NCBI GenBank assembly: GCA_019636445.1
Contig: JAHBXO010000010.1
Span: 90,130 to 154,129, forward strand
Direction: 5' to 3'
Origin: Gemmataceae bacterium
GTDB taxonomy: Bacteria > Planctomycetota > Planctomycetia > Gemmatales > Gemmataceae
Length of the DNA stretch: 64,000 bases
The notes below the pieces were generated by a model. The model was given only the letters and a program-made list of their open reading frames with translations, did not search any database and was not told the origin of the DNA. Positions 34,412 to 44,467 of the stretch are shown here, one piece after another. Position numbers and translations under genes: made by a program. How positions within the stretch are numbered: the stretch's first letter is position 1; each line of letters opens with the position of its first letter.

Positions 34412-35245
34412 ATGTCGCGCGTCCTCTCCGACGACCAAGTCCGGCAATACCGCGTCGACGGCTACACCCTCGCCCGCGGACTCTTCGACCGCGACGAGAT
34501 CGAATTGCTCCACCGCAGCGCCAAGGAAGACAACGAACTCGACAAGCGCTCCTTCGGCCGCGCCGACGGCGAAGGCGGCGTCGTGCGGCTCTCGCTCTGG
34601 AACCACCCCGGCGACGGCATCTACGGCCAGTTCGCCCGCTGCGAACGCATGGTCCGCAGCTGCGAAAAACTCCTGGAGGGCGAGGTCTACCACTACCACT
34701 CGAAGATGATCCTCAAGGACGCCAAGGTCGGCGGCGCGTGGGCCTGGCACCAGGACTACGGCTACTGGTACCAGAACGGCGTCCTCTTCCCGCTGCTGAC
34801 GAGCGTCTTCATCGCCGTCGACCCGTGCACGAAGCAGAACGGCTGCCTGCAGGTATTGAAAGGTTCGCACCACGCCGGCCGGATCAACCACGTGCTGACG
34901 GGCGATCAGGCCGGCGCCGATCGCGAACGCGTGGACGAGCTGATGAAGCGGCTGGAGCTGGTGTACCTGGAGATGGAGCCGGGGGATGCGCTGTTCTTCG
35001 ATTCGAACCTGCTGCACCGCAGCGACCAGAACAAATCGGATCAAGCCCGCTGGAGCATGATCTGCTGCTACAACGCGGCCCGGAACGACCCGTACAAGGA
35101 GAGCCATCACCCGCGGTACACGCCGCTCGACGTGGTACCGGACACGGCGATCCGGTCCGTGGGCGTGAAGCGCTTCGCCGACAGCGGCGACGTGGCGTGG
35201 CTGGAGGATCGGAAGGACATCAGTGCGAGAAGGCTGGAGGGGTGA
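34412..35245 (+). CDS. Phytanoyl-CoA dioxygenase (PhyH) family protein
   Basis: 277-aa cytoplasmic Fe(II)/2-oxoglutarate dioxygenase. The iron-binding H-x-D is in WAWHQDYGYWYQNG and the distal His in FFDSNLLHRSDQNKS. GCLQVLKGSHHAGR is the typical strand near the active site. The start MSRVLSDDQVRQYRVDGYTL follows a GGAGG sequence at 34400. It is divergent from the cytochrome-WD40 gene and ends at the edge of a perfect hairpin. The substrate is unknown; family members hydroxylate small metabolites such as ectoine or acyl-CoA. Confidence 0.92.
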   Translation: MSRVLSDDQVRQYRVDGYTLARGLFDRDEIELLHRSAKEDNELDKRSFGRADGEGGVVRLSLWNHPGDGIYGQFARCERMVRSCEKLLEGEVYHYHSKMILKDAKVGGAWAWHQDYGYWYQNGVLFPLLTSVFIAVDPCTKQNGCLQVLKGSHHAGRINHVLTGDQAGADRERVDELMKRLELVYLEMEPGDALFFDSNLLHRSDQNKSDQARWSMICCYNAARNDPYKESHHPRYTPLDVVPDTAIRSVGVKRFADSGDVAWLEDRKDISARRLEG

Positions 35246-35247
35246 GA

Positions 35248-35329
35248 GTTTTGCATTTTTCATTCTTCATTTTGCATTGGTTCGAACATGTCCGGACCAA
35301 TGCAAAATGAAGAATGAAAAATGCAAAAC
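35248..35329. repeat. Perfect 34-nt inverted repeat, A+T-rich, 14-nt spacer
   Basis: Left arm 35248-35281 (begins GTTTTGCATTTTTCATTCTT) is the exact reverse complement of the right arm 35296-35329. The A+T-rich arms stand out from the surrounding G+C-rich DNA. It starts three nt past the dioxygenase stop and could fold as a strong hairpin terminator or be a miniature mobile element (family C here). Confidence 0.9.
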
Positions 35330-35477
35330 GATTGAATCACCGCCCATCCCGCAGGCGGTCGCCCGGTTCAACGTATTCTCCTTCACTGCGTGGCGGATGG
35401 AACGGGAGTGTCCGGCGCTTGCCTTGCGCCGCTTGGCGCGGGAAGATGTCACTTCCCTAGTTTCTCGGGTCCCCCCC

Positions 35478-38400
35478 ATGCGCGAACCGGTGGACGAGCA
35501 GGCCGACGTCGACAAGACGCGCGCTCAGACCTTCTCCGAGAAGAGCGAAACCTACGACACCCAGGGCGGCCTCGCCGGGGCGATGGCGGCGGTGCCCACG
35601 TTCGGACCGCCGGTCGAACCGGGCGAAGTCGGCGTGCTCGGCCCCTATCGCATCATCCGGCAACTCGGCCAGGGCGGCATGGGGGCGGTGTACGCCGCCA
35701 TCGATACCCGTCTCGATCGCAAGATCGCGCTCAAGGTGATGCTGCCGTCCTATGCCGCGATCCCCTCGGCGAAGGAGCGATTCCTGCGCGAGGCCCGCGC
35801 CGCGGCGAAAGTCTCGCACGACAACGTCGTCACCGTCCACGAAGCCGACGACCGCAACGGCGTTCCGTACATCGCCATGCAGTACCTCGAGGGCTATCCC
35901 CTCGACGAATACCTGAAGAAGAAGGGCGAGATCGACCTGCCGCAGATCCTGCGGATCGCCCGCGAGACCGCCGCCGGCCTCGAAGCCGCGCACAAGCTCG
36001 GCCTCATCCACCGCGACATCAAGCCCGGCAACCTCTGGCTCGAAGCCCCCAACGGCCGCGTCAAACTCCTCGACTTCGGCCTCGCCCGACCCGTCGACAG
36101 CGATGTCGAACTCACCAAGAGCGGCGTGGTCGTCGGTACCCCCGCCTACATGAGCCCCGAGCAGGCCCAGGGCGAACGCGTCGATGCCCGCTCCGATCTC
36201 TTCAGCCTCGGCGTCATGCTCTACCGGCTGGCCACGGGCCAGTTGCCGTTTCAAGGCAACACGACCATGGCCGTGCTGATGGCGCTCGGCACCAAGGACC
36301 CCGTTCCGGTCCGGACTCTGAAACCGGAGCTGCCCGAAGGTTTCGCCCGGCTCGTGCACGATCTGCTTTCGAAGGACCCGGCCGGGCGACCGCAATCGGC
36401 GACGGAGGTGATCCGCCGGCTGCGCGACCTGAATCGCAATCCGAATTCGCTCCCGGTCGTGTCGATGCCGCAGGTATCGATGATCGATTCGGCACCGGCG
36501 CCGTCGTACGTGCCGATCCCGATCGGCCTGGCGTCGATGGCAAACCCGTTCGAGGACATCGACATCACGGATTCGGTGACGGAGGAGCCGAAACCCAAAG
36601 CGCAACCGAAGGCGGAAAAGCCGGCGAACCGCAAACCCTTCCTGATCGGCGGCGCGCTGGCGGGGCTATTGCTGCTCGTGGTCGGGATCGTCGTTCTTTC
36701 GGGGAACAAGAACAAACCCGAGACGAAAGTCGATCCGCCGGTGGGGCCGGGGAAAACGACGACCCTCCCGACAGTCAAGCCGAAAGATTCGCCGAAAAGC
36801 GTGGCCACAACCGACCCCGACCGCAAGGTGGCCGAGTGGGTACTCGCGATCGGCGGGAAACTGTGGCTCGAAGGCAATGTTGATCAAACATCGAACATCG
36901 CCGATCTGCCGAAGGGCCGATTCGTGTTGACCAACCTTTACCTGGGCGGCACGACCGTGACGGACGAGGATCTGGTCCGATTCAAGGAACTCCAGGGTAA
37001 GGTGGCACTCTTTCTGGAAAACACGAAGGTCTCGGACGCCGGGTTGGCCCACCTCAAGAATCTCAAAGAGCTGGTGGGACTCCACCTGGCCGGCACGGCA
37101 GTGACGGACGGCGGACTGATCCACCTCAAAGAATTCGGGAGTCTCCAATGGCTAGACCTGTCAGGTACAACGGTATCGGACGCCGGGTTGGCCCACCTCA
37201 AGAATCTCGGGAAACTGGGAGCGATCACCCTGGGCAATTTGCCTGTGGGCGATGAGGGACTGTCTCACCTGAAGGAATTGAAGGGCCTGGAAAGTCTCAC
37301 CGCGAGCGGTACGGCGGTGACGGACGCCGGGCTGATCCATCTGAAGGAAATCAAGGGCCTGAGGAACCTGTACCTGAAGGGCACAAAGGTGAGCGCGAAA
37401 GGCCTCGCCGATTTCCACGTGGCCCTGCCGGCCTGCCGGATCGAACACGACGGCGGCGTGATCGAAGCCGAGGACGTGGACCGGCGGGCGGCAGAGTGGG
37501 TGCTCTCCATCGGCGGAAAGATCCAAGTCAATGGTGTCAATAAGCAAATCAAGGCCCTCGCGGAGTTGCCCAAGGAACGGTTCACGCTGTCGTACGTGGA
37601 CCTGTACACCATTAAACAGGCCACCGACGAAGGTATGGCCAACCTCAAGGATCTCACAGGGGTCATCAAACTTGAAATCGGGCACACCGCCGTGACCGAT
37701 GCCGGAATGGTCCACTTCAAGAACTACCGGAAACTCACGCGTTTGATATTGAACGGCACCAAAGTGACGGATGCCGGGTTGGTGAATTTCAAGGATTGCA
37801 AAGAACTGACCGGCATTTTCTTGTTGTATCTTCCCATCACGGATACGGGTTTGAGTAATTTCAAAGACTGCACGGGCCTGAAGGAATTGACATTGAGCCG
37901 TGCGAACCTGACGATCGCCGGATATGAACAGATCGGGAATTTCTCGGCGCTCGAGTCACTGGAGATTTCCGGGCTGCAGCCCACGAAAGCACAGCTCGCT
38001 CCGCTGAAGCGTCTCAAAAGCCTGAAACGGCTCAATCTCAAGGCGAACACGATTGCCAAAAGCGATCTCGACGAACTCCACGCCGCGATGCCGGGGTGCA
38101 CGATCGAGCACGACGGCGGGGTGATCGAGCCGGTGGACGTGGACCGCCGGACGGCGGAGTGGGTTTTGTCAAAAGGCGGAAAAGTACGTATCAGAATCGT
38201 GGGGTTCGAGAAAGAGATCCCTACCTTGGCCGAATTACCCAAGGAACGATTTTCAGTTGTTCATGTGAATTTCACGTATTGCAAGGAAATCACAGACGCG
38301 GACCTGGCAAGGTTGAAACCGTTATCGGAACTGTCTTATGTAACCTTGTATGGCACCAACGTATCTGATCTAGGACTGTTAGAGTTGAAGGAAATCAAGA

Positions 38401-39473
38401 CGCTGACCTATCTCCGCCTGGGCCGCACGAAAGTGACGGACACTGGCTTGATCCACCTTCGAGAACTTCCAAAACTGAAAGCGCTGACTTTAAATGAGAA
38501 CTTGGTGACCGATGTCGGGCTGGATCATTTAAAGAGCGTGACAACCCTTCGCGAATTGGGAGTGGTTCGAACTCAGATGACCAAGTCGGCACTTGAAAAT
38601 TTTCAAATGGCGATTCCTGGTTGCAAGATTGTGCACGACGGCGGCGTGATCGAGGCTGTGGACGTGGACCGCAAGGCGGCGGAGTGGGTGCTGGGCATCG
38701 GCGGCAAGGTGCAGGTAAACGGGTTGTCGCCCGAGATCGCCAACGTCCGCGAATTGCCGAAGGAGGCATTTCAACTAACCGGATTCAATTTGGAGCTGAA
38801 CTCGAAGGTCACCGATGCCGGGCTGGCCAATCTGAAGGATTGCAAAGATCTTACGATGATCGGCCTGTATCAGACACCGGTGAGCGATGCCGGGTTGGCT
38901 CACTTCAAGGATTGCAAGCGGGTGAAAGTGCTTTCCCTTGGCGGCACCAAGGTCACGAACACCGGATTGGCCTTGTTCAAGGATTGCAAGGACCTGACTT
39001 GGCTGGGCCTGTTCAACACGCCGATCACCGATGACGGAGTCGCTCCCTTCAAGGATTGCAAAAACATCAAGATCCTGGATCTCAACACCACCAAGATCAC
39101 CGATGCCGGATTGGCGTACTTCAAAGACTGCAAGAACCTGACAACGCTCTATTTGAACAATTTGAAGATCACCGATGCCGGACTGGCGTACTTCAAAGAC
39201 TGCCAGAACCTGACGGGCCTGTTTTTGGACAACACGCCGGTCAGCAACGACGGAATCGGTTTCTTCAAGGACCATCGCGGTTTGACTCAGCTTGGCTTGA
39301 ACAAGACCAAGATCAGCGAGGAGGGATTGGCGGCTTTCCAGGAGTGCAAGGGGCTGACCTACCTCGGGTTGCAAAAGACGACGATCGGCCTCAAGGCCAT
39401 TCAGGAGTTCCGCGCGGCCGTGCCGGGGTGCCGAATCGAGCACGACGGCGGCGTGATCGAACCGAAAAAGTAA
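35478..39473 (+). CDS. Serine/threonine protein kinase with four duplicated leucine-rich-repeat blocks
   Basis: 1331 aa from the ATG at 35478; the frame is open to 35223 but that part is the inverted repeat. Kinase domain (about 55-320): [42 protein letters not shown] Pro/Lys-rich linker and one membrane segment (about 389-411, [18 protein letters not shown]) follow. The outside part consists of four related blocks (nt 36819, 37479, 38142, 38667). Each opens DR..AEWVL..GGK, carries short leucine-rich repeats ([15 protein letters not shown] type) and closes PGC.I.HDGGVIE. It looks like a receptor kinase with a recognition surface built by block duplication. Confidence 0.95.
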   Translation: MREPVDEQADVDKTRAQTFSEKSETYDTQGGLAGAMAAVPTFGPPVEPGEVGVLGPYRIIRQLGQGGMGAVYAAIDTRLDRKIALKVMLPSYAAIPSAKERFLREARAAAKVSHDNVVTVHEADDRNGVPYIAMQYLEGYPLDEYLKKKGEIDLPQILRIARETAAGLEAAHKLGLIHRDIKPGNLWLEAPNGRVKLLDFGLARPVDSDVELTKSGVVVGTPAYMSPEQAQGERVDARSDLFSLGVMLYRLATGQLPFQGNTTMAVLMALGTKDPVPVRTLKPELPEGFARLVHDLLSKDPAGRPQSATEVIRRLRDLNRNPNSLPVVSMPQVSMIDSAPAPSYVPIPIGLASMANPFEDIDITDSVTEEPKPKAQPKAEKPANRKPFLIGGALAGLLLLVVGIVVLSGNKNKPETKVDPPVGPGKTTTLPTVKPKDSPKSVATTDPDRKVAEWVLAIGGKLWLEGNVDQTSNIADLPKGRFVLTNLYLGGTTVTDEDLVRFKELQGKVALFLENTKVSDAGLAHLKNLKELVGLHLAGTAVTDGGLIHLKEFGSLQWLDLSGTTVSDAGLAHLKNLGKLGAITLGNLPVGDEGLSHLKELKGLESLTASGTAVTDAGLIHLKEIKGLRNLYLKGTKVSAKGLADFHVALPACRIEHDGGVIEAEDVDRRAAEWVLSIGGKIQVNGVNKQIKALAELPKERFTLSYVDLYTIKQATDEGMANLKDLTGVIKLEIGHTAVTDAGMVHFKNYRKLTRLILNGTKVTDAGLVNFKDCKELTGIFLLYLPITDTGLSNFKDCTGLKELTLSRANLTIAGYEQIGNFSALESLEISGLQPTKAQLAPLKRLKSLKRLNLKANTIAKSDLDELHAAMPGCTIEHDGGVIEPVDVDRRTAEWVLSKGGKVRIRIVGFEKEIPTLAELPKERFSVVHVNFTYCKEITDADLARLKPLSELSYVTLYGTNVSDLGLLELKEIKTLTYLRLGRTKVTDTGLIHLRELPKLKALTLNENLVTDVGLDHLKSVTTLRELGVVRTQMTKSALENFQMAIPGCKIVHDGGVIEAVDVDRKAAEWVLGIGGKVQVNGLSPEIANVRELPKEAFQLTGFNLELNSKVTDAGLANLKDCKDLTMIGLYQTPVSDAGLAHFKDCKRVKVLSLGGTKVTNTGLALFKDCKDLTWLGLFNTPITDDGVAPFKDCKNIKILDLNTTKITDAGLAYFKDCKNLTTLYLNNLKITDAGLAYFKDCQNLTGLFLDNTPVSNDGIGFFKDHRGLTQLGLNKTKISEEGLAAFQECKGLTYLGLQKTTIGLKAIQEFRAAVPGCRIEHDGGVIEPKK
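36819..39470 (+). repeat. Four tandem LRR blocks inside the receptor kinase
   Basis: Blocks at 36819-37478, 37479-38141, 38142-38666 and 38667-39470 share start and end sequences (CACGACGGCGG.GTGATCGA at each join). Block lengths differ because the number of short leucine-rich repeats varies, the last block having the most. Confidence 0.85.
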
Positions 39474-39735
39474 CCTCGCATCCCCAGACCGCCCATTTAT
39501 CCGGAACATCCCGGTTTGACCGAACCCAAGAACCGGCGCGACTTTTCATTGACCGGCCATCCGCGCACTGCTACCCTATCTCTGACGACACCCGCCTACT
39601 CTCCGGCGCGGCCGGACGAACGATACCATGACCGGAGCCGGTTTCCGCCGGATTCGGAACTCAAGACACAACACAACCGTCGAACAGGCGCGGCTTAACG
39701 GCCGACGACCAGGGAAGTTCCTCAGGAGATCGAAC

Positions 39736-41052
39736 GTGACGAACCGACAGAAGTGCCTGGGCTCGCCGCTCGGACGGCGGACGTTCCTCCAGGTCGGGAT
39801 GGTCGGCGGCATCGGGCTGACGCTCGGCGACTATTTCCGGATGCAGGCGAGCGCGGCGGAACCGGTCGCCGCCAAGAAAGGCCCCAAGGCCGAGGCGTGC
39901 ATTCACATCTACATGCCCGGCGGCATGGCGCACCAGGAAAGCTGGGACCCGAAGCCGTACGCTCCGATTGAATATCGCGGCGACATGACGCAGATCCAGA
40001 CGAAGATCGAAGGGGCGGTCTTCAACGAGTGCCTTCCGAAGACGGCGGCGGTGGCGGACAAGCTGACGATCGCCCGCGGCATGACGCACGGCGAGGCCGC
40101 CCACGAGCGCGGCACGCACAACATGTTCACCGGCTACCGGCCCAGCCCCGCCATCGTCTTCCCGAGCATGGGCAGCGTCGTCAGCCACGAGCTCGGCGTG
40201 AAGAACAACCTGCCGCCCTACGTGGCCGTGCCGAACATCGTTACGAACTTCGCCCAGAGCGGGTATCTGTCGAGCGCCTACGGCCCGTTCGCCCTCGGTA
40301 GCGACCCGGCCAACGGCGGCTTCAAGGTGCAGGACCTCGCGCTGCCCGGCGGCGTGACGCCGGAGCGGTTCGATAACCGCCGCACGATGCTCGACGCGGT
40401 GAACAACCACTTCGCCAAGAAGGAAAAGTCCGACAACCTCGACGCGATGGACACGTTCTATCAGCGCGCTTACGGCCTCATCAGCAGCGAGAAGGCGCGC
40501 ACGGCGTTCGACATCAACGCCGAGGACGCCAAGCTCCGCGACGCCTACGGCCGCAACGCCGCGGGCCAGCGGCTACTCATGGCCCGCCGGCTCGTCGAAG
40601 CCGGGGTCCGGTTCGTCACGGTCCACTACGGCGGCTGGGACTTCCACAACCAGATCACCGCGAACACGCGCAGCCAACTCCCCCCGTTCGACCAGGCGTT
40701 CGCGGCGCTCATCACGGACCTCAGCAGCCGGGGCTTGCTGGACAAGACGCTGGTGATGGTGAGCAGCGAGTTCGGCCGCACGCCGAAGATCAACGGCAAC
40801 GCCGGGCGCGACCACTGGCCGAAGGTGTTCAGCGTCGTGCTGGCCGGCGGCGGCGTCAAGAAGGGCTTCATCTACGGCAAGTCCGACGCGACCGCGACGG
40901 AGCCGGAAGAGGACGCGCTGGGCGTCGAGGATCTGGCGCACACGGTGTACCACTGCCTCGGCATCGACGCCGACAAGAAGCTGATGAGCCCCGGCGACCG
41001 CCCGATCGACATCGTGCGCGAGGGCAAGACGGTGAAGGAACTGCTGGCGTAA
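39736..41052 (+). CDS. DUF1501 family protein, Tat-exported
   Basis: 438 aa from a GTG at 39736 with CAGGAG eight nt upstream. A twin-arginine signal (PLGRRTFLQVGMVGGIGLTL) is followed by the DUF1501 domain: IHIYMPGGMAHQESWDPKP, RGMTHGEAAHERGTHNMFTGYRPS, MVSSEFGRTPKINGNAGRDHWPKVFSVVLAGGGVKKGFIYGKSD. DUF1501 proteins are related in fold to alkaline phosphatases/sulfatases and in planctomycetes are normally encoded beside DUF1549/DUF1553 cytochrome-like proteins, as here. Biochemical role unknown. The 262 nt upstream carry no gene. Confidence 0.93.
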   Translation: MTNRQKCLGSPLGRRTFLQVGMVGGIGLTLGDYFRMQASAAEPVAAKKGPKAEACIHIYMPGGMAHQESWDPKPYAPIEYRGDMTQIQTKIEGAVFNECLPKTAAVADKLTIARGMTHGEAAHERGTHNMFTGYRPSPAIVFPSMGSVVSHELGVKNNLPPYVAVPNIVTNFAQSGYLSSAYGPFALGSDPANGGFKVQDLALPGGVTPERFDNRRTMLDAVNNHFAKKEKSDNLDAMDTFYQRAYGLISSEKARTAFDINAEDAKLRDAYGRNAAGQRLLMARRLVEAGVRFVTVHYGGWDFHNQITANTRSQLPPFDQAFAALITDLSSRGLLDKTLVMVSSEFGRTPKINGNAGRDHWPKVFSVVLAGGGVKKGFIYGKSDATATEPEEDALGVEDLAHTVYHCLGIDADKKLMSPGDRPIDIVREGKTVKELLA

Positions 41053-41057
41053 TTTCT

Positions 41058-41151
41058 GTTTAGCCGCGAGGCGAAGGGTCGCCCGAGCCGAGCAAGCAGG
41101 GGGTTGCAACCGCCCGCGCTCGGCTCCGGAGACTCCGCCTCGCGGCTAAAC
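41058..41151. repeat. Dispersed inverted repeat family A, full copy
   Basis: Left half GTTTAGCCGCGAGGCGAAGG... (41058-41097) and right half ending GACTCCGCCTCGCGGCTAAAC (41116-41151) are imperfect inverse copies. It fills the gap between the DUF1501 and PPC genes. Related copies at 16121-16159 (half) and 47267-47382. Confidence 0.85.
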
Positions 41152-41176
41152 TGTTTACTTTTCGGTGGGACGACTC

Positions 41177-43711
41177 ATGCGTTCGATTGCACTGCTCGTC
41201 ATACTCGCCATGACTCCGTCGGCGTTCGCCGTCGATCCGCACCTGAACGGCTTCTCGCTGTTCGGCGGACAGCGCGGCACCGACGCCGTCGTCACCTTCG
41301 TCGGGGCGAACCTCAACGACGCGCCGGAAGTCATGGTCTACTACCCCGGCATCACCGTCGCGAAGACGGAAGTGCTGAACAAGGACCAGCTCCGCGTCAC
41401 GCTGAAGATTGCGCCGGACTGCCGGCTCGGCGAGCACGGGTTCCGCGTCCGCACGGCTTCCGGCATCTCCGAGTTCCGCACCTTCTGGGTCGGCGCGTTC
41501 CCCGTCATCGGCGAAGTCGAACCGAACAGCGAGTTCGAGAAGCCGCAGGCGATCGCGATCAACAGCACCGTGCAGGCGAGCATCGGTTCGGAGGACGTCG
41601 ATTACTACGTCGTCGAGTGCAAGAAGGGCCAGCGCCTCTCGGCCGAGATCGTCGGCATGCGGCTCGGGCACGGCTTCTTCGACCCGTACATCGCCATCCT
41701 CAACGACAAGCGCTTCGAACTCGCCATCGGCGACGACTCGGCCATGAACGGCCAGGACGGCGGCTGCTCCATCGTCTGCCCCGCCGATGGCAAGTACATC
41801 GTCATGGTCCGCGACAGCGCGTATGTCGGCGCCGGCAACTACCTGCTGCACGTCGGCAACTTCCCGCGCCCGACGGCGATGGTTCCTTCTGGCGGTAAGC
41901 CCGGCGAGGAACTCGAAGTCCGTTTCCTCGGCGACCCGGCGGGCGAGATCAAGCAGAAGATCAAGCTACCGGCCGCGGCCGACGGCCTCTTCCGCGTCCA
42001 CGCCACGACGCCCGACGGCGTGCACGCCAGCGGGCTACGGTTCCGCATCGAGAACCTGCCGAACGCCAACGAGGCGGCGAACGCGAACGCCCCCACTACG
42101 GCGCTCGTCGGCGGGGCCGCACCGTGCGCGTTCAACGGAGTCGTCTCCACGGCCGGGGAAACCGACTACCTGAAGTTCTCCGGCAAGAAGGGCCAGGTCT
42201 TCGACATCTCCTGCTTCGCCCGCCGGCTCGGTTCCCCGCTCGATCCGGTCATGCACCTGAGCGCCGCCAACGGCGCCGCCCTCGCCGCCTATATCACCGG
42301 CAACGACGACTCCCAGTTCGGCCCCGACAGCTACTTCCGCGTCACGCTCCCGCAGGACGGCGACTACTTCGTCTGGGTCCACGATCACTTGCGCAAGGGC
42401 GGCCTCGACTACTTCTATCGCATCGAGATCACGGTGCCCGAAGCGAAGACGAGCACGACGATCCCGAAGGTCGACGGCAACAACGTCTCGAACCAGGACC
42501 GCCAGACGGTGAGCGTGCCGAAGGGCAACCGCTACGCGATGCTCGTGGTGGCCAACCGCGCCGACTGGGGTGGCCCGGCGACGGTGGCGTTCGACAAACT
42601 TCCGCCCGGCCTTACGATCGTGGCGGACCCGGTTGACGCCGGGCAGGGTGTGACGCCGGTGGTGTTCGAGGCGAAGCCGGACGCGCCCGTCGGCGGGCTG
42701 CTCGCGGACATGATCGCCAAGCCGGCCGACCCGAAAGCGATTGCCAAGTCGCAGACGAGTCTGGATGTGAATTACAGCATCGGGTTGAACAACGTGCCGT
42801 TTCATCGGCATTACCACGACCGGATCGCCGTGGCCGTGACGGAGACGGCGCCGTTTAGCATCGAGGTGGTGGAGCCGAAAGCGCCACTCGTGCAGAACGG
42901 CAGCCTGTACCTGAAGGTCGTGGCAAAGCGGGCGCCGGGGTTCACGGGGCCGATCAACGTCTATCCGCTCTTCACGCCGCCTGGCACGGGCATCGCGGGT
43001 CAGACGACGATCCCGGCGAACGCGAACGAATGTCTGGTGTATTGCAATGCCGCCCCGAACGCGGCACCACGGAAGTGGAAGACCTGTTTCACGGCGTTCG
43101 CGACGACGACGACCACGCCGGCGGGCCACAAGCCAAATGATCCGCTGACGGCGCAAAGCAGCGGGAACCTGTGGGTATCGAGCCAGCTCTTCACGCTGGA
43201 GATCGCGCCGCCGTTCGTTACGTTCGCACAGGATCGGGCGGCGGTCGAGCAGGGTGCGAAGACGCAGCTGCCGTGCAAAGTGACGGTCGCCACGCCGTTC
43301 GACGGCGAGGCGGTCGCCCGCATCATCGGCCTGCCGGCGAAGGTGACGGCGCCGGAGCTGAAGTTCAAGCCGGACGCGAAGGAGTTGGTGTTCGAGGTGA
43401 CGACGGACAAGACCAGCCCGGCGGGCAAGCACGGCGTGTATATCCAGGTGGAAGTGATGAAGAACGGGGAGAAGCTGTTTCATGCGGTCGGCGGGAACGA
43501 GCTGCGGATCGACGTGCCGCTGCCGCCGAAGGTGGCCGCCGCGCCGGCTCCCGCAGCCGCTCCGATGCCCGCGACTCCGGCCCCCGCGGCCGCTCCGATG
43601 CCGAAGCGCCTGACGCGCCTGGAGCAGTTGCGGCTGGAGCAGGAGGAGCGCGAGAAGGCTGCGAAGGCCGGCCAGCCGGCGCCGATGCCGAAGAAGGAGG
43701 AGAAGAAGTGA
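41177..43711 (+). CDS. Secreted PPC-domain protein of the DUF1501/PSD1 gene set
   Basis: 844 aa from the ATG at 41177. Signal peptide MRSIALLVILAMTPSAFA. Beta-sandwich domains follow: an N-terminal IPT-like part (GTDAVVTFVGANLNDAPEVMVYYPG), a first PPC-like unit (ASIGSEDVDYYVVECKKGQRLSAEIVG), a second PPC unit (TDYLKFSGKKGQVFDISCFARRLGSPLDP), then further beta domains. The C-terminal tail is rich in Pro/Ala, then charged (LEQLRLEQEEREKA). Such proteins accompany DUF1501 and PSD1 genes in planctomycetes and are presumed structural or binding components of the cell envelope. The TGA overlaps the GTG of an antitoxin gene. Confidence 0.9.
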   Translation: MRSIALLVILAMTPSAFAVDPHLNGFSLFGGQRGTDAVVTFVGANLNDAPEVMVYYPGITVAKTEVLNKDQLRVTLKIAPDCRLGEHGFRVRTASGISEFRTFWVGAFPVIGEVEPNSEFEKPQAIAINSTVQASIGSEDVDYYVVECKKGQRLSAEIVGMRLGHGFFDPYIAILNDKRFELAIGDDSAMNGQDGGCSIVCPADGKYIVMVRDSAYVGAGNYLLHVGNFPRPTAMVPSGGKPGEELEVRFLGDPAGEIKQKIKLPAAADGLFRVHATTPDGVHASGLRFRIENLPNANEAANANAPTTALVGGAAPCAFNGVVSTAGETDYLKFSGKKGQVFDISCFARRLGSPLDPVMHLSAANGAALAAYITGNDDSQFGPDSYFRVTLPQDGDYFVWVHDHLRKGGLDYFYRIEITVPEAKTSTTIPKVDGNNVSNQDRQTVSVPKGNRYAMLVVANRADWGGPATVAFDKLPPGLTIVADPVDAGQGVTPVVFEAKPDAPVGGLLADMIAKPADPKAIAKSQTSLDVNYSIGLNNVPFHRHYHDRIAVAVTETAPFSIEVVEPKAPLVQNGSLYLKVVAKRAPGFTGPINVYPLFTPPGTGIAGQTTIPANANECLVYCNAAPNAAPRKWKTCFTAFATTTTTPAGHKPNDPLTAQSSGNLWVSSQLFTLEIAPPFVTFAQDRAAVEQGAKTQLPCKVTVATPFDGEAVARIIGLPAKVTAPELKFKPDAKELVFEVTTDKTSPAGKHGVYIQVEVMKNGEKLFHAVGGNELRIDVPLPPKVAAAPAPAAAPMPATPAPAAAPMPKRLTRLEQLRLEQEEREKAAKAGQPAPMPKKEEKK

Positions 43712-43929
43712 GCGAATCGAACAAAGCGCTGATGCAGGCGGTGCTCGAACTGCCGGAAGACCAGCGACTGGAAATCGCGGACGCGGTCTACGATTCATTG
43801 TCCCCAAGCGAGGGAGAAGACGCCTTCGACGCGGAATTGGATCGTCGCGCCGAAGAAATTCGAAACGGAACGGCGAAGGGCCGTCCCGTCGAGGATGTCA
43901 TGCGGGAGTTGCGCGAGCGGTTCCCATGA
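43708..43929 (+). CDS. Addiction-module antitoxin (Unstab_antitox type)
   Basis: 73 aa from a GTG at 43708 that overlaps the preceding stop (GTGA). ALMQAVLELPEDQRLEIADAVYDSL is the hallmark helix of the 'putative addiction module component' family (TIGR02574/PF09720); the rest (DAELDRRAEEIRNGTAKGRPVEDVMRELRERF) is the typical toxin-wrapping tail. It should bind and neutralise the ParE/RelE-type toxin encoded next, with ATGA coupling. It is intact while the toxin is not. Confidence 0.85.
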   Translation: MSESNKALMQAVLELPEDQRLEIADAVYDSLSPSEGEDAFDAELDRRAEEIRNGTAKGRPVEDVMRELRERFP

Positions 43930-44230
43930 GGGAATTGATCCTCGACTGGCGGGCCGAGAACGAATTGATCGACGCACTCGTTCTCCACTCGCGGAAATGG
44001 TCTGGAAACGGACGCGACCTTCACAAGGAATTCTTGGAGGCCTTTGAAGACTTAAGGGCGAACCCGAAACGGTTTTCACCTTACAAACGGGATTTCGATT
44101 CTGCATTCCGAAGGATCTACCGTACGTGATTTACTTCCTGGAGCTTCCGAGCGCGGTTTGGATCGTCTCGATTTCCCACAACCGAAGACGGCCGAACTAC
44201 TGGATGCGGCGAAAGCCGCCGAGGTTGTGA
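43926..44230 (+). pseudogene. Frameshifted ParE/RelE-type toxin, module 1
   Basis: Opens MRELILDWRAENELIDALVL, continues EFLEAFEDLRANPKRFSPY and FRRIY, then stops at 44127-44129. In the next frame the rest of the family pattern continues as VIYFLELPSAVWIVSISHNR and RRPNYWMRRK up to the stop at 44230. The frame switch lies near 44105-44126. Both halves together give a complete toxin of usual length, so one small indel has disabled it (or, less likely, the two frames are joined by recoding). Confidence 0.8.
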
Positions 44231-44245
44231 TCGGAGGGTGTATTC

Positions 44246-44467
44246 ATGAGCGAACGCGCCGAGAAACTGAAGCCACTGATAGCGGAACTCACGCATGACG
44301 AACGTGAGGAGTTGTTTTCTTATTTTTTGGATTTTCACGAACCGGAAGAATTGTCCGACGAATGGATCGACGAGATCAACCGCCGGATCATCGCTTATGA
44401 AAAGGGCGAATCCGTAGGGATGCCGGCAGACGAATTCATGGAGTTGATGAAGGTCAAGCACGGATGA
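44246..44467 (+). CDS. Addiction-module antitoxin, module 2
   Basis: 73 aa. LKPLIAELTHDEREELFSYF resembles the 'LPxDERxEL' helix of Unstab_antitox proteins, and the tail DEWIDEINRRIIAYEKGESVGMPADEFM is the usual charged C-terminus. A GGAGGG sequence lies upstream of the ATG. The TGA overlaps the toxin ATG (ATGA). The sequence differs clearly from the antitoxin of module 1, so the two modules are not a fresh duplication. Confidence 0.8.
   Translation: MSERAEKLKPLIAELTHDEREELFSYFLDFHEPEELSDEWIDEINRRIIAYEKGESVGMPADEFMELMKVKHG

Noticed and set aside
35223..35477. Upstream extension of the leucine-rich-repeat kinase to 35223
   Set aside because: The added residues translate the inverted repeat and lack any kinase-family pattern; the ATG at 35478 is the better start.
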